Below, one piece after another: positions 1 to 12,664 of a stretch of DNA of 51,795 bases. Every line of letters starts with the position of its first letter. Within the stretch, counting starts at the first letter, position 1. Source of the DNA: Schoenoplectus triqueter (lineage: Eukaryota > Streptophyta > Magnoliopsida > Poales > Cyperaceae); contig CAXKVV010002162.1 of NCBI GenBank assembly GCA_964058805.1, positions 1 through 51,795 on the forward strand. The letters are read 5' to 3'. Both the position numbers and the translations under genes were made by a program. The notes beneath the pieces are model-generated. The model ran no database searches. It was given only the letters and a program-made list of their open reading frames with translations, and was not told the DNA's origin.

Positions 1-109
1 ATTAAAACTAATTAGATCTTAAAATTTGGGTTTTCGTAGAATTCATCTGAATCATGACTGTCATTTCATAACTTTGAGATCTCAATGTTATCCAAACCAA
101 TACTATACT

Positions 110-660
110 TTAATACTATGTTCCACGGGTGCGGGTGCGGATATCATATCCCATACGATGTGGGTGCGTCGATATGTTAATTTTAAAAAATCTTAGATAC
201 GGGTGCAATTATAAATAATAAATTATTATAAAAAATAAATAATATTATAAGTAAAGCTGAAAAATTATATTAATATATAAATAACTGCAACTATGCATTG
301 ACACAAAAAGACTAGTGGTGTAGTGGTTGTTGACTTGTGGAAATGTCCAGTGGCTTGAGTTTGAATCCCATCTCCCACACTTCAAATTTTAACGAAGTTT
401 TTCATTGATTTAACAGGATTTTCTGTGGCTAATTTTTGCGACTACGCATGTGGCATTGCTGTCTCACCAAAGAGGAACCAGAATCGCACCCAGCAAGTGT
501 CCAAATCGAATTATAGTCGTATCCTAAGCGTATTGGAGACCGAATTCCTGAGTCAAACTGAATAAAATAATATAATATGCCACGTGGCGTATCGGATATG
601 TACCCGCACCGTGTCCGACGCGCATCCGTACCGGACACGTATCCGATACTTATTCGGAAA
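110..660. mobile_element. Degenerate repeat with GC-rich, loosely inverted ends (possible old DNA transposon)
   Basis: An AT-rich centre is bounded by two stretches built from GGGTGCGGATA/TATCCG-like words: about 120-215 in one orientation and about 580-655 in the other. The ends are only loosely inverted and no clean target duplication is visible. A 69-codon frame on the minus strand here looks like chance. It could be a decayed DNA transposon or an old composite repeat. The rest of 1-1000 is AT-rich with no gene I can recognise. Confidence 0.3.
308..375 (+). mobile_element. tRNA-like A-box/B-box pair (possible SINE head)
   Basis: TGGTGTAGTGG at 315-325 fits the RNA polymerase III A box, and GTTTGAATCCC about 45 bases further fits a B box. 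The stretch between and around them does not fold as a tRNA, so a decayed tRNA-derived SINE head fits better than a tRNA gene. No tail or target duplication could be defined. It lies inside the degenerate repeat above. Confidence 0.35.
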
Positions 661-1039
661 GTTAGTAGAAGTATGCGAGTAACACAGCTTTAATATAATT
701 CCGTTCTAAGTACAAAGCACTAACGCTTTTGAGAAAAATGCAATCGGGTAACTATTCTTATTTCTTTTAAAATAAAAGTGCAAAGCACTAAAGCAGTTAG
801 GAAATAGGAACTGGAAATAAAATATTTCACTCTATTTCCCGTTTCTCATTCCTTAGAAAAAGTGACCCAACTTATCCAACTTATCTTAACTAGTTCACAC
901 TTCATAATAATAATAAAAAAAGCCTCCTGCAGTTGTATTATGGGCGCAGATCATGGTCGTGCTTTCTTCAAGCCTGAAAAACAGCAGATTTGGGCTCACA
1001 TGTGAAGTCCTAAATTGCAAACTTGTAATTTCACTCTAA

Positions 1040-1221
1040 TGGGCTTCATAACATTGCCCGGCCCCAAAAGAAACAATTTAGCTGGACGGCATCGGCAGTG
1101 TATATTCCAACGCTTTAACCCGGTGACAAGGAACAATCTCTCACCAGCCTCGTCGTCCTCTTTGCCTCCGACGACTGACGGGCAAGACACAGAGGTGATC
1201 ACCATCGTCCGACTACCGAAG
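1040..1221 (+). promoter_or_regulatory. 5' non-coding exon and promoter side of the RING/PHD gene
   Basis: This GC-richer stretch includes a pyrimidine-rich section (TCGTCGTCCTCTTTGCCTCC) and ends at a good donor, AAG|GTATGC (GT at 1222-1223). A long AT-rich intron follows, to the acceptor at 2011-2012 just before the first good ATG at 2021. That is the usual layout of a non-coding first exon in a plant housekeeping gene. The transcription start cannot be fixed from sequence; no strong TATA box was seen. Confidence 0.5.
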
Positions 1222-2020
1222 GTATGCGCACCGCCGTTTCTTTCACTGCCCCCTTCAATTTCTCAATTTTGACCTCTGGCAACTGTGTCCTTCCCTTTAA
1301 TCGGAATCTCTCTTTTGTGGATTTTGTTTTCACTTAATTTTCGCTGCTTCCCGTTGATTATTTATGTTCGTCTGAGTGATAGATCGCGAGTTTTTACAGA
1401 ATGAGAGTGATATATCATATATTGTGAATTTTAGTGAAGTGAGAAATTTTTTGTGTCATTTTAGCAAGGCATCAGGAACTATTCACATATACTAATTTAA
1501 TAACGAGAATCAAAGAAGTCTGTTCTGCTTGGGCCCTGATATTGGGCACTTCCTCAGAAAATTATTGTAATTTAATTTTCATATTAGATTTAAGGTGAAT
1601 TTATATCCTTTCGGTGGATTTTTATTCTTGATTAAACATGTTGTATCATAGAACTGTTTCACTTTACAGAGATATTTTTTTCCAAAAATATAATGTGAGG
1701 TCATTTTGTAGTTTTTGGCAAAGGTGGTTTGTACTACTGTAGTTTGTTATCTCATATCCTACTCTGTTATGCTTAAATCCCTAGAAGGATGAAGAACCAT
1801 GAGGCTGAACAGCACTTAAATCCGATACTTGTTCCTGATAAGATGCCCCTTATGCTCGAATTCCAATATTATATAGAATCATAAGTTTTGGAGTCATATT
1901 TCGTTGTTGAATATTGAGCCTCACTAAACCTTATTTTATCAATTTAAAAGCTGGATCCTGATAAATGTGTTTTTTGTTTTAATTTATTATTATTAATTTT
2001 TTTCCTTGCCAGGTTTCCTA

Positions 2021-5000
2021 ATGGATCTGGAAGAAAATGCTGATGTAGAAACCATCAACGAAGAAGCTTTTTGTGCTGACTATGATCTAGTACTGACTTC
2101 TTCTCAATTTGCTCCCACACCTCATTTTTAAACCTGTAATATCAACATATTATGTTGTTAATTGATTTTGATGAGTCTAAATTTCTAATGAAGGAGGATG
2201 CTGCCTTTAGTGGCGAAGTTTGTGTAATATGCACTGGCGTTGTAACTGAGAGAGGTGTTCTCGACTGTTGCAAACATTGGTATGTGTAAAAATATGTTGA
2301 TGTAACTGTCCAACTGATTGATGTTTTATGTTCCAACGATAAAGCTATAAAATGAGAAATATGAAACATTGAACATTAAACAATCAAACTGTTTAACTGG
2401 CCTTATGGTTTTTTCTGGAACTTTTCAGATTCATATGATTATTTTGAAGGAGACTTTGATATTCTACAAATAGATTCATTTTGTATTATATTGCTGTGTT
2501 TTAATCATACACATGTATTCTCTGTTGAGAATGATTATATCAACTGTCCACCACATTTACTGTTAAGAATATTTATTTTGCCTCAAGTCTAGCATGGTTT
2601 TAAGACAAAACTAAACTGCTGTCATGGTAAACAAATAGTAGTTTTGGGTTTGGAGGTTATTAAGTCATTCAATGTGTATATGAATTAGTAGGCTGAGTTT
2701 ATGTGAAATTGAGGAGAGTGTTGTCTGTTTCTTTTAATTTAGGGTGGGGATCACTTGACAATGGGTTATTTTGACAATCTTGACAATGGGTTATTTTGAC
2801 AATAAAAACTAAAAAAAAAATCATAAAAATAGAAAAAAACCTTATGGATATGTTCTTCTACTTATAGATTGATGGTGATTCAAATTTCATGCAATTTCAT
2901 TATCGTTTGATAGATCTTATGCTTTTAGATTGGTTTCATTTCTAGCCTACCCCAATTTATTTGGGATTAAAGGCTTTGTTGTTGTTGTTGTTGTTCATTA
3001 TCGTTTGATACTCTATCAAAGACCATCAAAATTTTATACAATTTGTAACGGTTATAATTTGACGGTCTTTGATGGACTATCAAACGATAATGAAATTGCG
3101 TGAAATTTGAATTACCATCAATCTATAAGTAGAACTTATCCATCAGGTTTTTTCTATTTTTTTTTTCGTATTTATTTGAATTTGAAATCCATTGTTAAGA
3201 TAACCTTAAATGTAGCATTTCATTGTTATTTGAAAACAACAGAAGAAACTGGTTTTACATGCAAACTATGTGAAATGTTGTGTGGCATTTGTGAATGCAG
3301 TAAAACATTTGGTGAAATTACTGAAAATCCAACAAGAACTTGCTTATTTTGTTGCTGAAATATATTATGGATTATTAGATCTGTGGCTTCTTCACTAATG
3401 CTATTTTCTTCTAATGAACAGGTTTTGTTATGAATGTATTGAGCAGTGGGCAGCCTTCTCAAATCATTGCCCTTTTTGCAAAATTGACTTCCATTCTATA
3501 ACATTCCTCCCAGTAATTTTAATTTCAGTCTTTAAGTTTGGATCAATTTCAATAGTTCGCAGTTTCTTACGTGACAACTGACAAGTAAAAATGAAATTTT
3601 ATTCATCTTTTCTTTGTAAGGTGGATGGTATGAGCGAATGCATTGATGGGGAGGAATCTTCTCTATCGATGTGAGAATGAACATTTGTCAACTCTCCTGG
3701 CATTTTCACCAATTCTAGTAAATTTTCATTTAATTTCAGTTCTGAATTTATGTTTCTTTTCCCTCTGTTCTTCTTCAGAGAAGGTGATGATTGGTACTTA
3801 AAGGAGGGTGAAATTGACACACTTTACTTCCCAGCTAACTATATCAATGAAGAAGTAACATCTCTAGTTCATTTGTCTATGTGCATTTTTATACAACATG
3901 TGGCATCACATTAAAACCTGGTTAGAAGGGGGCTTGGTTATCAGTTAGTGCATACAGCTCACAGCATAATTATAGAGCAAATAACTTCAAACAGTAGCCA
4001 AGAATTTAGATCTGTTCTAATTTCAACTTTCTATGATAGAATGTTAAATGTTTGGATGGAGGTGGCTGCAAAATCCAGAGTGGTTTAGCAACATATGGAG
4101 ATTTGATTAGTGATACATCAGTTGCTTGTGATTCTTGTGAAAACTGGTATTGTTTATTTTCTATAGCATTATAATTGTGAACCATGTTGTTGGCGATTAT
4201 ACACTAATGTACATTGCATATCTTATTTCATTTGTTCAAGGAGATACATGTTTACCAATGGGTGCGTCATGTATACTGATATATTTATTAATATAGGTAT
4301 CATGCTATCTGTGTAGATTTCGACCCAAATTGTAGTTTTGCAGGAGGCTGGATTTGTCCAAGGTAATTTCTTTTCTGTGTTCATTTATGAATAACATTTT
4401 GCCCTTGTTTTGTGGTCTTTTTGATCTGCATTAAATTAACTTTTTGAGTTTTCTCTCAGTTTTATTGCTATATGGTGTATTAATGATACTCTGGATTTGT
4501 TGGATTTCTAGATGTTTGTTTTTTATTTTTCTCTGGCTGGACTTCAGTAAAGTGTTTCACAAATAAGAAACCAATTTTATAATCTGTTCGCAGAAATCAT
4601 AATAAATTTTGCAAACTTACTGCTTCTGTGCTACATTTTAATGTCATTTCCAAATAATTTTTCACTAATTAATATGCATGAATAAAAAGTTCACTAAATT
4701 ACCCTGATTTTGTTATCTATAATTGTTACAAGCTGGAGTGAAGTGGCCAACATTTCACAACATTTTATTTTCTGTCAGAAAAGTTGGAACTCGGAACTAT
4801 CAGAAAAGAGATTAATTTTCCAAAAGTAATTTGGTGCTTATCCAGCTATTAGAAAGCAAAGGAAACCAAAAAAAATAATAATAATAAATAAATAAAGGAG
4901 TCAGAACTCAGGTGGAAATGTGATAATTATTTGATGTTTTTTGCATCAACAACAAGACATTGCTCATAACTGCCAAGAAAAGAAGTCAATCTACATTTTG

Positions 5001-8000
5001 TTATTTCACTTCATCATTATCTTTTTGTTAGTCTTGTTTTCTTTCTGTTTTTTTTACTTTCTTTCCAACAGGTGCGCTTCTGATGCTGGTCAACTAAAAC
5101 CAGTTCTTACTGTCAAAGATAATACAGAAAAGAATTCTGATGTTGAAGCTGGCAATATAGCCTCATCTTTATTTCCTGGGGATGTATCTGTTTCTATTGA
5201 TGATGGTGAAACTGCAGTTGTGGTCTCATTTCATAAGGGATCCACTGACAGCTATGAGAGAGGCAAAGAACCAGAATCAGAATTGCTTTCAAAAGAGTCG
5301 CAAAATATTTCAAAAGATGAAAAATTTCCACTGGTATTATCTCCTATATGTGAGCCTGTTTCTGAAGAATCAATGCTTAGTGGATCTAATTCGACTTTTG
5401 AAACAAATGAAGAAACCAAAATTGAAGTCAGCGAAAGATCTGTTGTATTAGAGAGTAAACCAGGTATCATCACAATGCTGCAAGTATGGATTATTGACAG
5501 ACTGATACTTTTTGGCAGTTCTATAAGAAATTTGATATTGTAACATATTGCAGATATGGGTAAGTCCTTGAATGATGTTGGTATGGTTGATAGTATGGAG
5601 AAGCAGGAGGTTAAAGCTGGTTATTTGGTGCATGAGAATTCAAGTAATGACTTGCAACAATCCACGTAAGTTAAAAGTTGCTACATTTTCTTGTATAGAA
5701 CTAATATTTGGTTAGCCGATGATAACATCTCTGGTATAGAGATTTTGTTAATCTTGTCTAAAGTTTTTCTGAATTTTTAGCAAAAGGACGTGCTGACAAT
5801 ATTTCACTAGTTAAAATTTGAAAATCATTTTATATTTGTTGATGTGTAGTGCCAAAATACATTTGGACTCGCATCGGACTAATAATAGATACATGATATC
5901 AAATTAGTATGAATTTGTTACCCCCAAATGCATAGAACTATACAGAAAAAGTTTGAGTCTTACATGCACAAACTGGCAAGTTCTCTATTGTAATCTCCTT
6001 TACGAATCTCTTTCTATGAATAGAGAAAATTGACTGTATAAGGTAAAAATACTTCCTTCAGTTCTCTTCTAGTATCTCATCTATCTTCCAAGAACTTGGA
6101 CCAAGCAGAAATGAAGTTTTATTTTTCTATTTTTCTTTCATCTGCTTTATTTCTCCAATCAACACAGCGCCAACTGCCAAGTCATTCATGATAGTCATTG
6201 GCATTATTTTTTGTTCTTTTAAAGGCAGTTCTCATTCTGCAATCTGCACAAAAGGTTTCTCTTTCTTATTCCTCATCTGTTATCATTTCTTTCAGTGAAC
6301 TTCCACGTCAAACCACTAAAAGAAGATATTCTGAAATCATGATGGAACCAGTGGCCGTATCAAAGAAAGCCAAAATAACCACTACAGATATCATGACTAT
6401 AGTCACTGAGCAAAGTCCAAGGAGATCAAACAAAGAAAAGGTCAATGAAAAAGTCAATTTAGGAGCCAGAACCAAAAAGATAATGCGAAACCAGGAACTA
6501 GAGAAGAAACCATTAGACTTGGTTGGTGAACTGCAGACTGAGATAAACACCCTAAAGGACTCGATAAATGATGATAGTCTTCTTAGAGCAGTTCGTGCAG
6601 TTATTTCCACAAACAAAGCAGGCCCATCTGTTGTGAGGGCAAAGGGGGCCACTGTACAGACAGGAAAGGCCCGTCAGAATTTAATGAAGAAGATCTACAG
6701 TACTTCCACTGGAAGGAGGAGGCCAGCCTGGCAAAGAGAGTGTGAGGTTGAATTTTGGAAATACCGGTGTAATTCCAAGGTGAATCAGGAAAAAGTTGAG
6801 AATTTGCAGTCAATCCTTGATCTCCTTAAGAAAGGTTCTACATGGTCAGAGCTATGTCAGGGGCAAAATGAGGAGAACAAAGATTCAATCCTTTCTAGGG
6901 TTTATTTAGCTGATGCCTCAGTTTTACCAAGAAAAAATGATATAAAGCCCTTGTTTGATGTTAGCGATGCCTCAGGTAAAAGTAATCAAAACAAACAGGA
7001 AAATGATGATAAACCCAAAGTCATTCCCGTGAAGAAAGAAAACAAAATTACAGTTGGTAAAGGGTTAACTGACCCGGAGAAGAAAGTGAACCAATCTGGT
7101 GAAGTAAAGATTGATAAAAGGAAATGGGCACTTGAGGTATTAGCCAGAAAGAACTCCTCATTAATGTCAGGTTCCAACCAGGAGAGAAGTGAAGATGGAT
7201 TACTGTTAAAGGGAAATTATCCTTTACTGGTTAGTTGTTTTCTCAGTCTTTACTCTAAGCAAAAATCTTTACCATTTGATTTTTTATTCTAATTTTTTTT
7301 TTAATTCTGTGCAGGCAAAACTTTCTGTCAATATGAGACCTGTGCTTGCATCTGTGCGTCACAGCAAAGTTCCTGTCTCCGTTAGGCAGGTATTCTTTAA
7401 TTTCATATTTTAGGAATTTTAAACTGTTTCTTTATCACTATCACCTTGTCAATCTATTTCGCTGTATTAATATGTAAAAAATGAAACCTTAATTTTATGT
7501 TATAATTTGAAAATCAAATGATGGACAATTTTATGTTATAAATGAAAAACATGGGAACAAGAAATAAAATGATGGATGTTAGGAAGGACAAAGCAAAAGA
7601 AAAAAAATCAAGATAAATCAAACAACGAAAAACCAAATTGCACGATTTATGATCTTTTGATTCCAGTATTATACTGGTATGCATTGCATTGCTGTTACTC
7701 AATAGACAGGAAGTTCAACAACAAAAAGAAAAAAAGAAAGAAAAATAAATAAGTTGTAAATATATTAAGTGAACAATATTATTTACTTAATTACTTAAAT
7801 AAACTTTTTTCAGGCACAACTTTACCGGATTAGTGAACACTTTTTACGAAGAACGAACGTATCTTCAATCTGTCAGTCGGCAGAAACTGAGCTGGCAGTT
7901 GCTGATGCAGTTAACATAGAAAAAGAAATCTGTGAGCGGTCAAACAGTAAACTAGTCTATCTTAATCTTGTTTCCCAGTCCGTGCGACATAATGCCAACA

Positions 8001-9368
8001 AATCTACATCAGATGAAAGAGTAGAAAATGAAAACAATGAAAAGGCTGGATGTATTGGGAGGGATAGTGAAATGGAAAAAACTGATGATGATGGTGTTAA
8101 AAAGGCTGATGATGGTGATTTAAGGACTAATGATAGTGATGTTGAAAGACTTTTGAGAATGGCAGGGCTTTTGTCTGATTCACCTCCAAATAGCCCTGAA
8201 AGAAGTAATACCATTATAGAAGATAACTCATCCTTAAAGGGTGAAGCAGATGTTGTTCATACAGAAACCAAAGAAATGCAAGAAGGACAAAGGGAGGAGC
8301 CTGAAATTGAGTGCATTGGGAGTCATCACGGACAGTCAGAGAGAGATGAAGAGAAATTAGAGAATGATATGGATCCCTCTTCAGTATCAGATCAAAAGGA
8401 AAGTTCAGGCATACCAAAAGATAGTTCAGTTGTAGTGAAGACCTCAGAGAATCAAGCCATGGATGGGAAAAATGCACCAGAAGGAGAAACTGGTGATACA
8501 GAAAAATGTGATGAGTTTAAAAACGTGAATAAGGATATTAATGACAATAATACCAAAGGAGAGCAGGGGAAAGAGGGGTGTGAATCTGAGGGTGAGAGCT
8601 GTGCTGGTAGCAAGTCAATTTCACATAATAGAGAGAAATTGAGTTGCTCGCCTACTCATTCAATGGTCTGCGAAAATGCACCAAAAGGAGAAAAACGCCG
8701 GGGACCTGTGAATCAACAGTCATCTGATGCAGTGCAGTCTATATCTGAAAAGGTAATTGTATAGTTTTATTATGATGTGACATTTATGTAGGGCAACTCA
8801 TCTTTGTAGCTCTTCAAAACTTTTGAATACCATGTGTAGGTCTGAAAAATATATGACATTGCATATAGTCAAGTAGAACATGCTTGGGGACCTCTGTGTG
8901 CCTAATATGTAAAAATTCAGTAGGTGCAAAACCTGGAAAAGCTGGAGCAATGAGGGGGTAAATAATTTTTTTTGCTTCTAAAAATAAAAACAATAAATGA
9001 GTGAATTAGGATTTTAACGATATGAGTGCATTTTATATGTTCTTTGGTGGCATTTAAGATATGTTTTTTTTTTTCAGGTTGTTTTAAATAGCGTTATGCA
9101 TTTTGCTCCAACTAATAGATTAAAACTAAAACGGTTCATGTGGTATTTTCAGGTTGAAGCTTATATCAAAGAGCATATCAGGCCTCTTTGCAAAAGTGGA
9201 GTGATAAGTGTCAAGCAATATAGGTGGGCTGTTGGGAAAACAACAGAAAAGGTTATGAAATTTCACCAGAAGGATAAGAATGCAAATTTTCTAATAAAGG
9301 AGGGTGATAAGGTAAAAAAGCTAGCCGAGCAGTATATTGAAGCTGCTCAGAAAAAGGGTGATGTATAG
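2021..9368 (+). CDS. RING finger plus PHD finger protein, At4g10930/PHRF1-like
   Basis: I read 13 coding exons: 2021-2089, 2176-2279, 3422-3512, 3621-3670, 3779-3854, 4040-4146, 4297-4362, 5072-5463, 5554-5665, 6296-7229, 7315-7389, 7814-8752 and 9153-9368. All junctions are GT-AG and the sum is divisible by three, giving about 1,076 residues. Residues ~39-77 form a C3HC4 RING (CVIC, then C-K-H, FCYEC, CPFC), split by an intron inside its KHW-FC stretch. Residues ~134-190 form a C4HC3 PHD finger (CKI, CDSC, WYHAIC, WICPRC). A long acidic, Ser-rich middle follows. The last ~70 residues ([17 protein letters not shown], then a Lys-rich helix) resemble the SRI-like end of PHRF1, which in animals binds RNA polymerase II CTD. 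Family knowledge suggests a nuclear chromatin-linked or E3-type protein; ubiquitin ligase activity is inference. An alternative in-frame acceptor before 9078 would add 25 residues. The exon 2/3 border is the least sure. Confidence 0.88.
2754..2803 (+). repeat. Two perfect 25-bp tandem copies in intron 3
   Basis: The unit containing TTGACAATGGGTTATTTTG occurs at 2754-2778 and again at 2779-2803 with no change. It lies just left of the hairpin MITE in the same intron and is probably a simple slippage duplication. Confidence 0.85.
2825..3165. mobile_element. Hairpin MITE in intron 3 of the RING/PHD gene
   Basis: The left arm (about 2829-2912) and right arm (about 3078-3165) are near-perfect reverse complements over roughly 80 bases. 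Shared words include CTTATAGATTGATGG on the left and its complement on the right. The centre (3011-3077) is itself partly palindromic around AAGACCATCAAA and TTTGACGGTCTTTG. There is no coding capacity. This is the build of a long-arm MITE or fold-back element; the superfamily cannot be assigned. A SINE has been inserted in the left half. Confidence 0.8.
2913..2993 (+). mobile_element. 5'-truncated Au-type SINE
   Basis: The body ends with CCCCAATTTATTTGGG, then GATTAAAGGCTTTG and a (TTG)n tail, the diagnostic 3' end of plant Au SINEs. It is flanked by a perfect 17-bp target duplication, TTCATTATCGTTTGATA, at 2896-2912 and 2994-3010. At ~81 bp it lacks most of the 5' part with the polymerase III boxes, as in aborted target-primed insertion. 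It sits inside the left arm of the MITE, so the SINE is the younger insertion. Confidence 0.85.
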
Positions 9369-9969
9369 TAGCTACTTAGTAATTTGAGACTAGCAAGTAA
9401 AACTTCTTTTTCTGTGGACTTTTTTTTTGGAAAAATGTAAATATGCGGAGGTTACATCTAAGCGTTGCTTTAGACATTGCATTATGAATCATGAAGAGCA
9501 ATCAAGTTGGGTCGAGTCTAGCAAGAACAATCATCACTTGGCCAATCGACCTGGTTAAATGTAATTTCAATCTAATGTGGCATATTGCTGTTTTACTCGC
9601 AAGATGAAACTACAAAAGCATTCAAAACATACATGATAGCATATGAGCACATGATACACATACCAAATTATGATGCTGAAATTTACTAAGCAATTGTGTA
9701 TTGTTATTATGTGATAAAATTTACGAGGATGGTTCATGATTTTAACTACTGAATTGATCTGATTTGATTTCAAAAGATGAATGCAAAACGCTCAGATCAA
9801 TTTATTTCACAAATAATGATTTCAACCTTGGTGGCACAGTGAAGGACATGGCAACTTTGGTGGGGCAGAAGCAGGTGGTAGGAAAGGTGCTCCAGCCTTC
9901 AGGATGGCAAAGGTAGGAAGGTAGATCGGGGCAGCAACGTAATGGACAGGTTGGGGCAGTGAGACACCG
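9369..9969. other. Intergenic: 3' flank of the RING/PHD gene
   Basis: The first ~200 bases probably hold the 3' UTR. Then follows AT-rich DNA and, at 9835-9970, an unusual G-rich patch with repeated GGGGCAG words (GGTGGGGCAGAAGCAGG, GATCGGGGCAGCAAC, GGTTGGGGCAGTGAG). No open frame or RNA gene is visible. A similar G-rich patch (10931-10995) borders the fold-back element on its other side. Confidence 0.6.
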
Positions 9970-9971
9970 AC

Positions 9972-10193
9972 CTATTTTTTACTTAAATAATTTTGCTATT
10001 AAATAAATCTACATTAATAATCCAAGAGCTAAGTTATTTACATAAATGTCTAAATCAAGTCACGCACTTTAAACCTCAAATATTTTGCTCGATAACTGAC
10101 AGCGTTATACTGAGATTAAATGGCGTGAGTTCAATTCACACCCTTCAGTTTAAAGTTGAAATTCATATTCTTTAATTTAACTATATAATTTTA

Positions 10194-10241
<48 letters not shown>

Positions 10242-10930
10242 AGAGCTTTCTGGAGTGTATTTAAACGTCAAAATTGAAATTTATTATTAAAAGTTGTGTT
10301 TATTTGAACTTTGAATTATTTCATTAATAATTTTTGCTGAAGTTTTATTATATTATTTTATTATTATATGTATGATTTGAAATGTTTTATGATACTGCCC
10401 TCATTATGTATAAAATTATTAAAGTTAATTCTAAGATTTTAATTATTAAGATTATTTATTAACATATATAATTAATGTACATTTATATCATTATAATATT
10501 TTTCATAATTAAATAATTTAAAAATCAAATCAGCCAATACTTAAATATATTCTGAATCATGCATGTAAAAATGATAAAAATAAAATAATTTGAGAAATTC
10601 AATATATTTACTAACGAATAATTCAAACTTCAAACGAGCATAATTTTTAATAGAAAATTCTGATTTGAACGTTTAAGTACAATCTAGAAAGTTCATGAAA
10701 ATATCTACATGTATAACATAAAATTATATATAGTTAAAATTAAAAGACGCGAGTTCAACTCATCTCCGTTAATCTTAATATAACACGACCAGTTATTAGA
10801 TGAGAAATTTGAGGTTTAAAGAGCAGGAGTTGAACTTAGGTTCTTGATTATGCCATATGTGTAAATAACTTGGCTCTTAGACTATTAGTGTAGATTTATT
10901 TAATAATAAAGTTATTTAAGGAAAAATTCC
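9972..10930. mobile_element. Large fold-back element with (AT)n core
   Basis: The left part from about 9975 (ACTTAAATAATTTTGCTATT) and the right part to about 10925 are reverse complements over at least 180 bases. An outer word in both arms is AAATAAATCTACA or its complement. A second inner pair of arms (about 10238-10330 against 10615-10705) extends the palindrome, so nearly the whole ~950 bp can fold on itself. It has no coding frame. The B-box-like word GAGTTCAA occurs in both arms. A fold-back or Mutator-like non-autonomous element is likely; the target duplication is unclear. Confidence 0.75.
10196..10238. repeat. (AT)n microsatellite
   Basis: About 21 uninterrupted AT dinucleotides lie inside the left half of the fold-back element, likely variable in length between individuals. 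Confidence 0.95.
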
Positions 10931-12664
10931 CCTTCAAGAGGGGACAAGTATGGAGGGAAGCATCGGACCAAGGACGGGGACATTTTGGGACACAATCTGA
11001 TACCAAATTTAGTACTTAATGTATGCATCATTACTCAGATACTACAAAAAGAAAGCAGATACAATACAAATAAGCTATCACAACTCAAAAGACTGTGAAT
11101 GCTTTAGCACACGGATTTATACTCACTGGTGAAAAAAAAAGAATTATTCATAATAATATAATTTGTCTGAGCACACAATCCACAAACAAGGAAAATAATA
11201 ATATCGGTACATATGCTTATCTTGATGTAGGAGGAGGAGACCAACTGATACTCAAGTTTGTCGAGACGTTACTATTGTTCTTGTCAGACTTGTCACTTGA
11301 TTGCAACTTCCCTTTCTGACAGTACTCCTCAATTTGCACACTATTCTTGAGCTGCATCACCACATCGGCCATGGTTGGTCTATTAATTGACTCCTCATTT
11401 GTGCACATCATAGCCAGTTCCACTACTTTCCACACTGAGTTCATGTCATATTCCCCTTTGAACCTAGAATCTATCACTTCTTCCAATTTCCCTTTTGCCA
11501 GTTTTTGTTTGACGAGCTTAACTATGTCAATGCTTTCTCCGGCATTTGAAATGGGGGGCTGACCTGTAACTATCTCCAACAGGATCACTCCAAAGCTGTA
11601 CACATCGCTTTTTTCATTCAATGTTGAAGTCCTCTGGTACCTAATTTAATGAATCATGTTGGTAAATTAATGCCTTCACTGAGATGAAAATTTTTGGTAT
11701 CTTAATCACGACAGAAAATCATAGTTTGCCTTTTTAATTGCATGTATTATATAAAGAACTACGAGCCAAATTAATAATTGAAGTCCATGTTATTTCTTTT
11801 TGATATCATTATAAACAAAATTGCATCTGACATGTTCTATTTCCCTACTAGACTAATTGTTCCAAATGTCATTCAAGTCTGGTTAAATTTATCTAATGTG
11901 ACAGGCAATTTTTATCGAGTAATTGGTGCTTTGCATAAATTTGGTAGTTTCCTTTCCTTGGTCACATGAGAATGGTTGAAAGTATATTTTTTTTTCTTCT
12001 TTCTTTAAATTGAATCACTATGATAGAAAAATCTTTTGTTTGAATTTTTTTTTGGAAGTAGCAGACAGGCACCTACTAAAATTTCATTAAATAAGAAAAT
12101 TGTTTACACTTTAGACTGGGTGTGTGCAGCACCCTACACTTCGAATCATTGTTTGAACTTTTTAATCAATAAAATTCATGTAAATTGACAAACATACCAT
12201 CAATGTAGCCAGGAGTTCCTCTAAACAGTCTCGCCAAGCCTAAATCGGATACCTTAGCCTCGAAGTTCTCCCCCAAAAGAATGATACTACTAGTCACATC
12301 TCCATGCACTATGCCACATCCCGTATGTAGATAATCTAAACCTACACCATTTCCAACAAATAAAGTGCTTCAGTTTTTGAAAAAAAAGACTGACAATTCT
12401 TGATCAGATAAAATAATTCTTTTAAATTACGGAATGCCAAACCTTGAGCAGCTTCAAGCGTTATGTTTAGCCTTATCCTCCAATTTAAAGGTTCGGATCT
12501 AGAATCCTGACCTTAAAATTCACATAAAACATAACACAAAAAGTCAAGGGAAGATAATCAATTATAACCATTGCCCCATAGCCTTGTGGGTATATTTTCA
12601 TATTAATCAATTGAAAATTCGAAATTAACAACATTTTGATTATAACGTGCATTTCGCTTGTTGA

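Noticed and set aside
308..375. A tRNA gene
   Set aside because: Only A- and B-box-like words are present; no acceptor, D or anticodon stem can be folded.
4941..5543. 200-codon frame as a separate gene
   Set aside because: It starts in the intron and runs over the donor at 5464. The middle is exon 8 (5072-5463) of the RING/PHD gene.
6198..7292. 364-codon frame as a separate gene
   Set aside because: Its first ~33 codons are intron sequence before the acceptor at 6294-6295, and the end lies beyond the donor at 7230. It is exon 10 of the RING/PHD gene.
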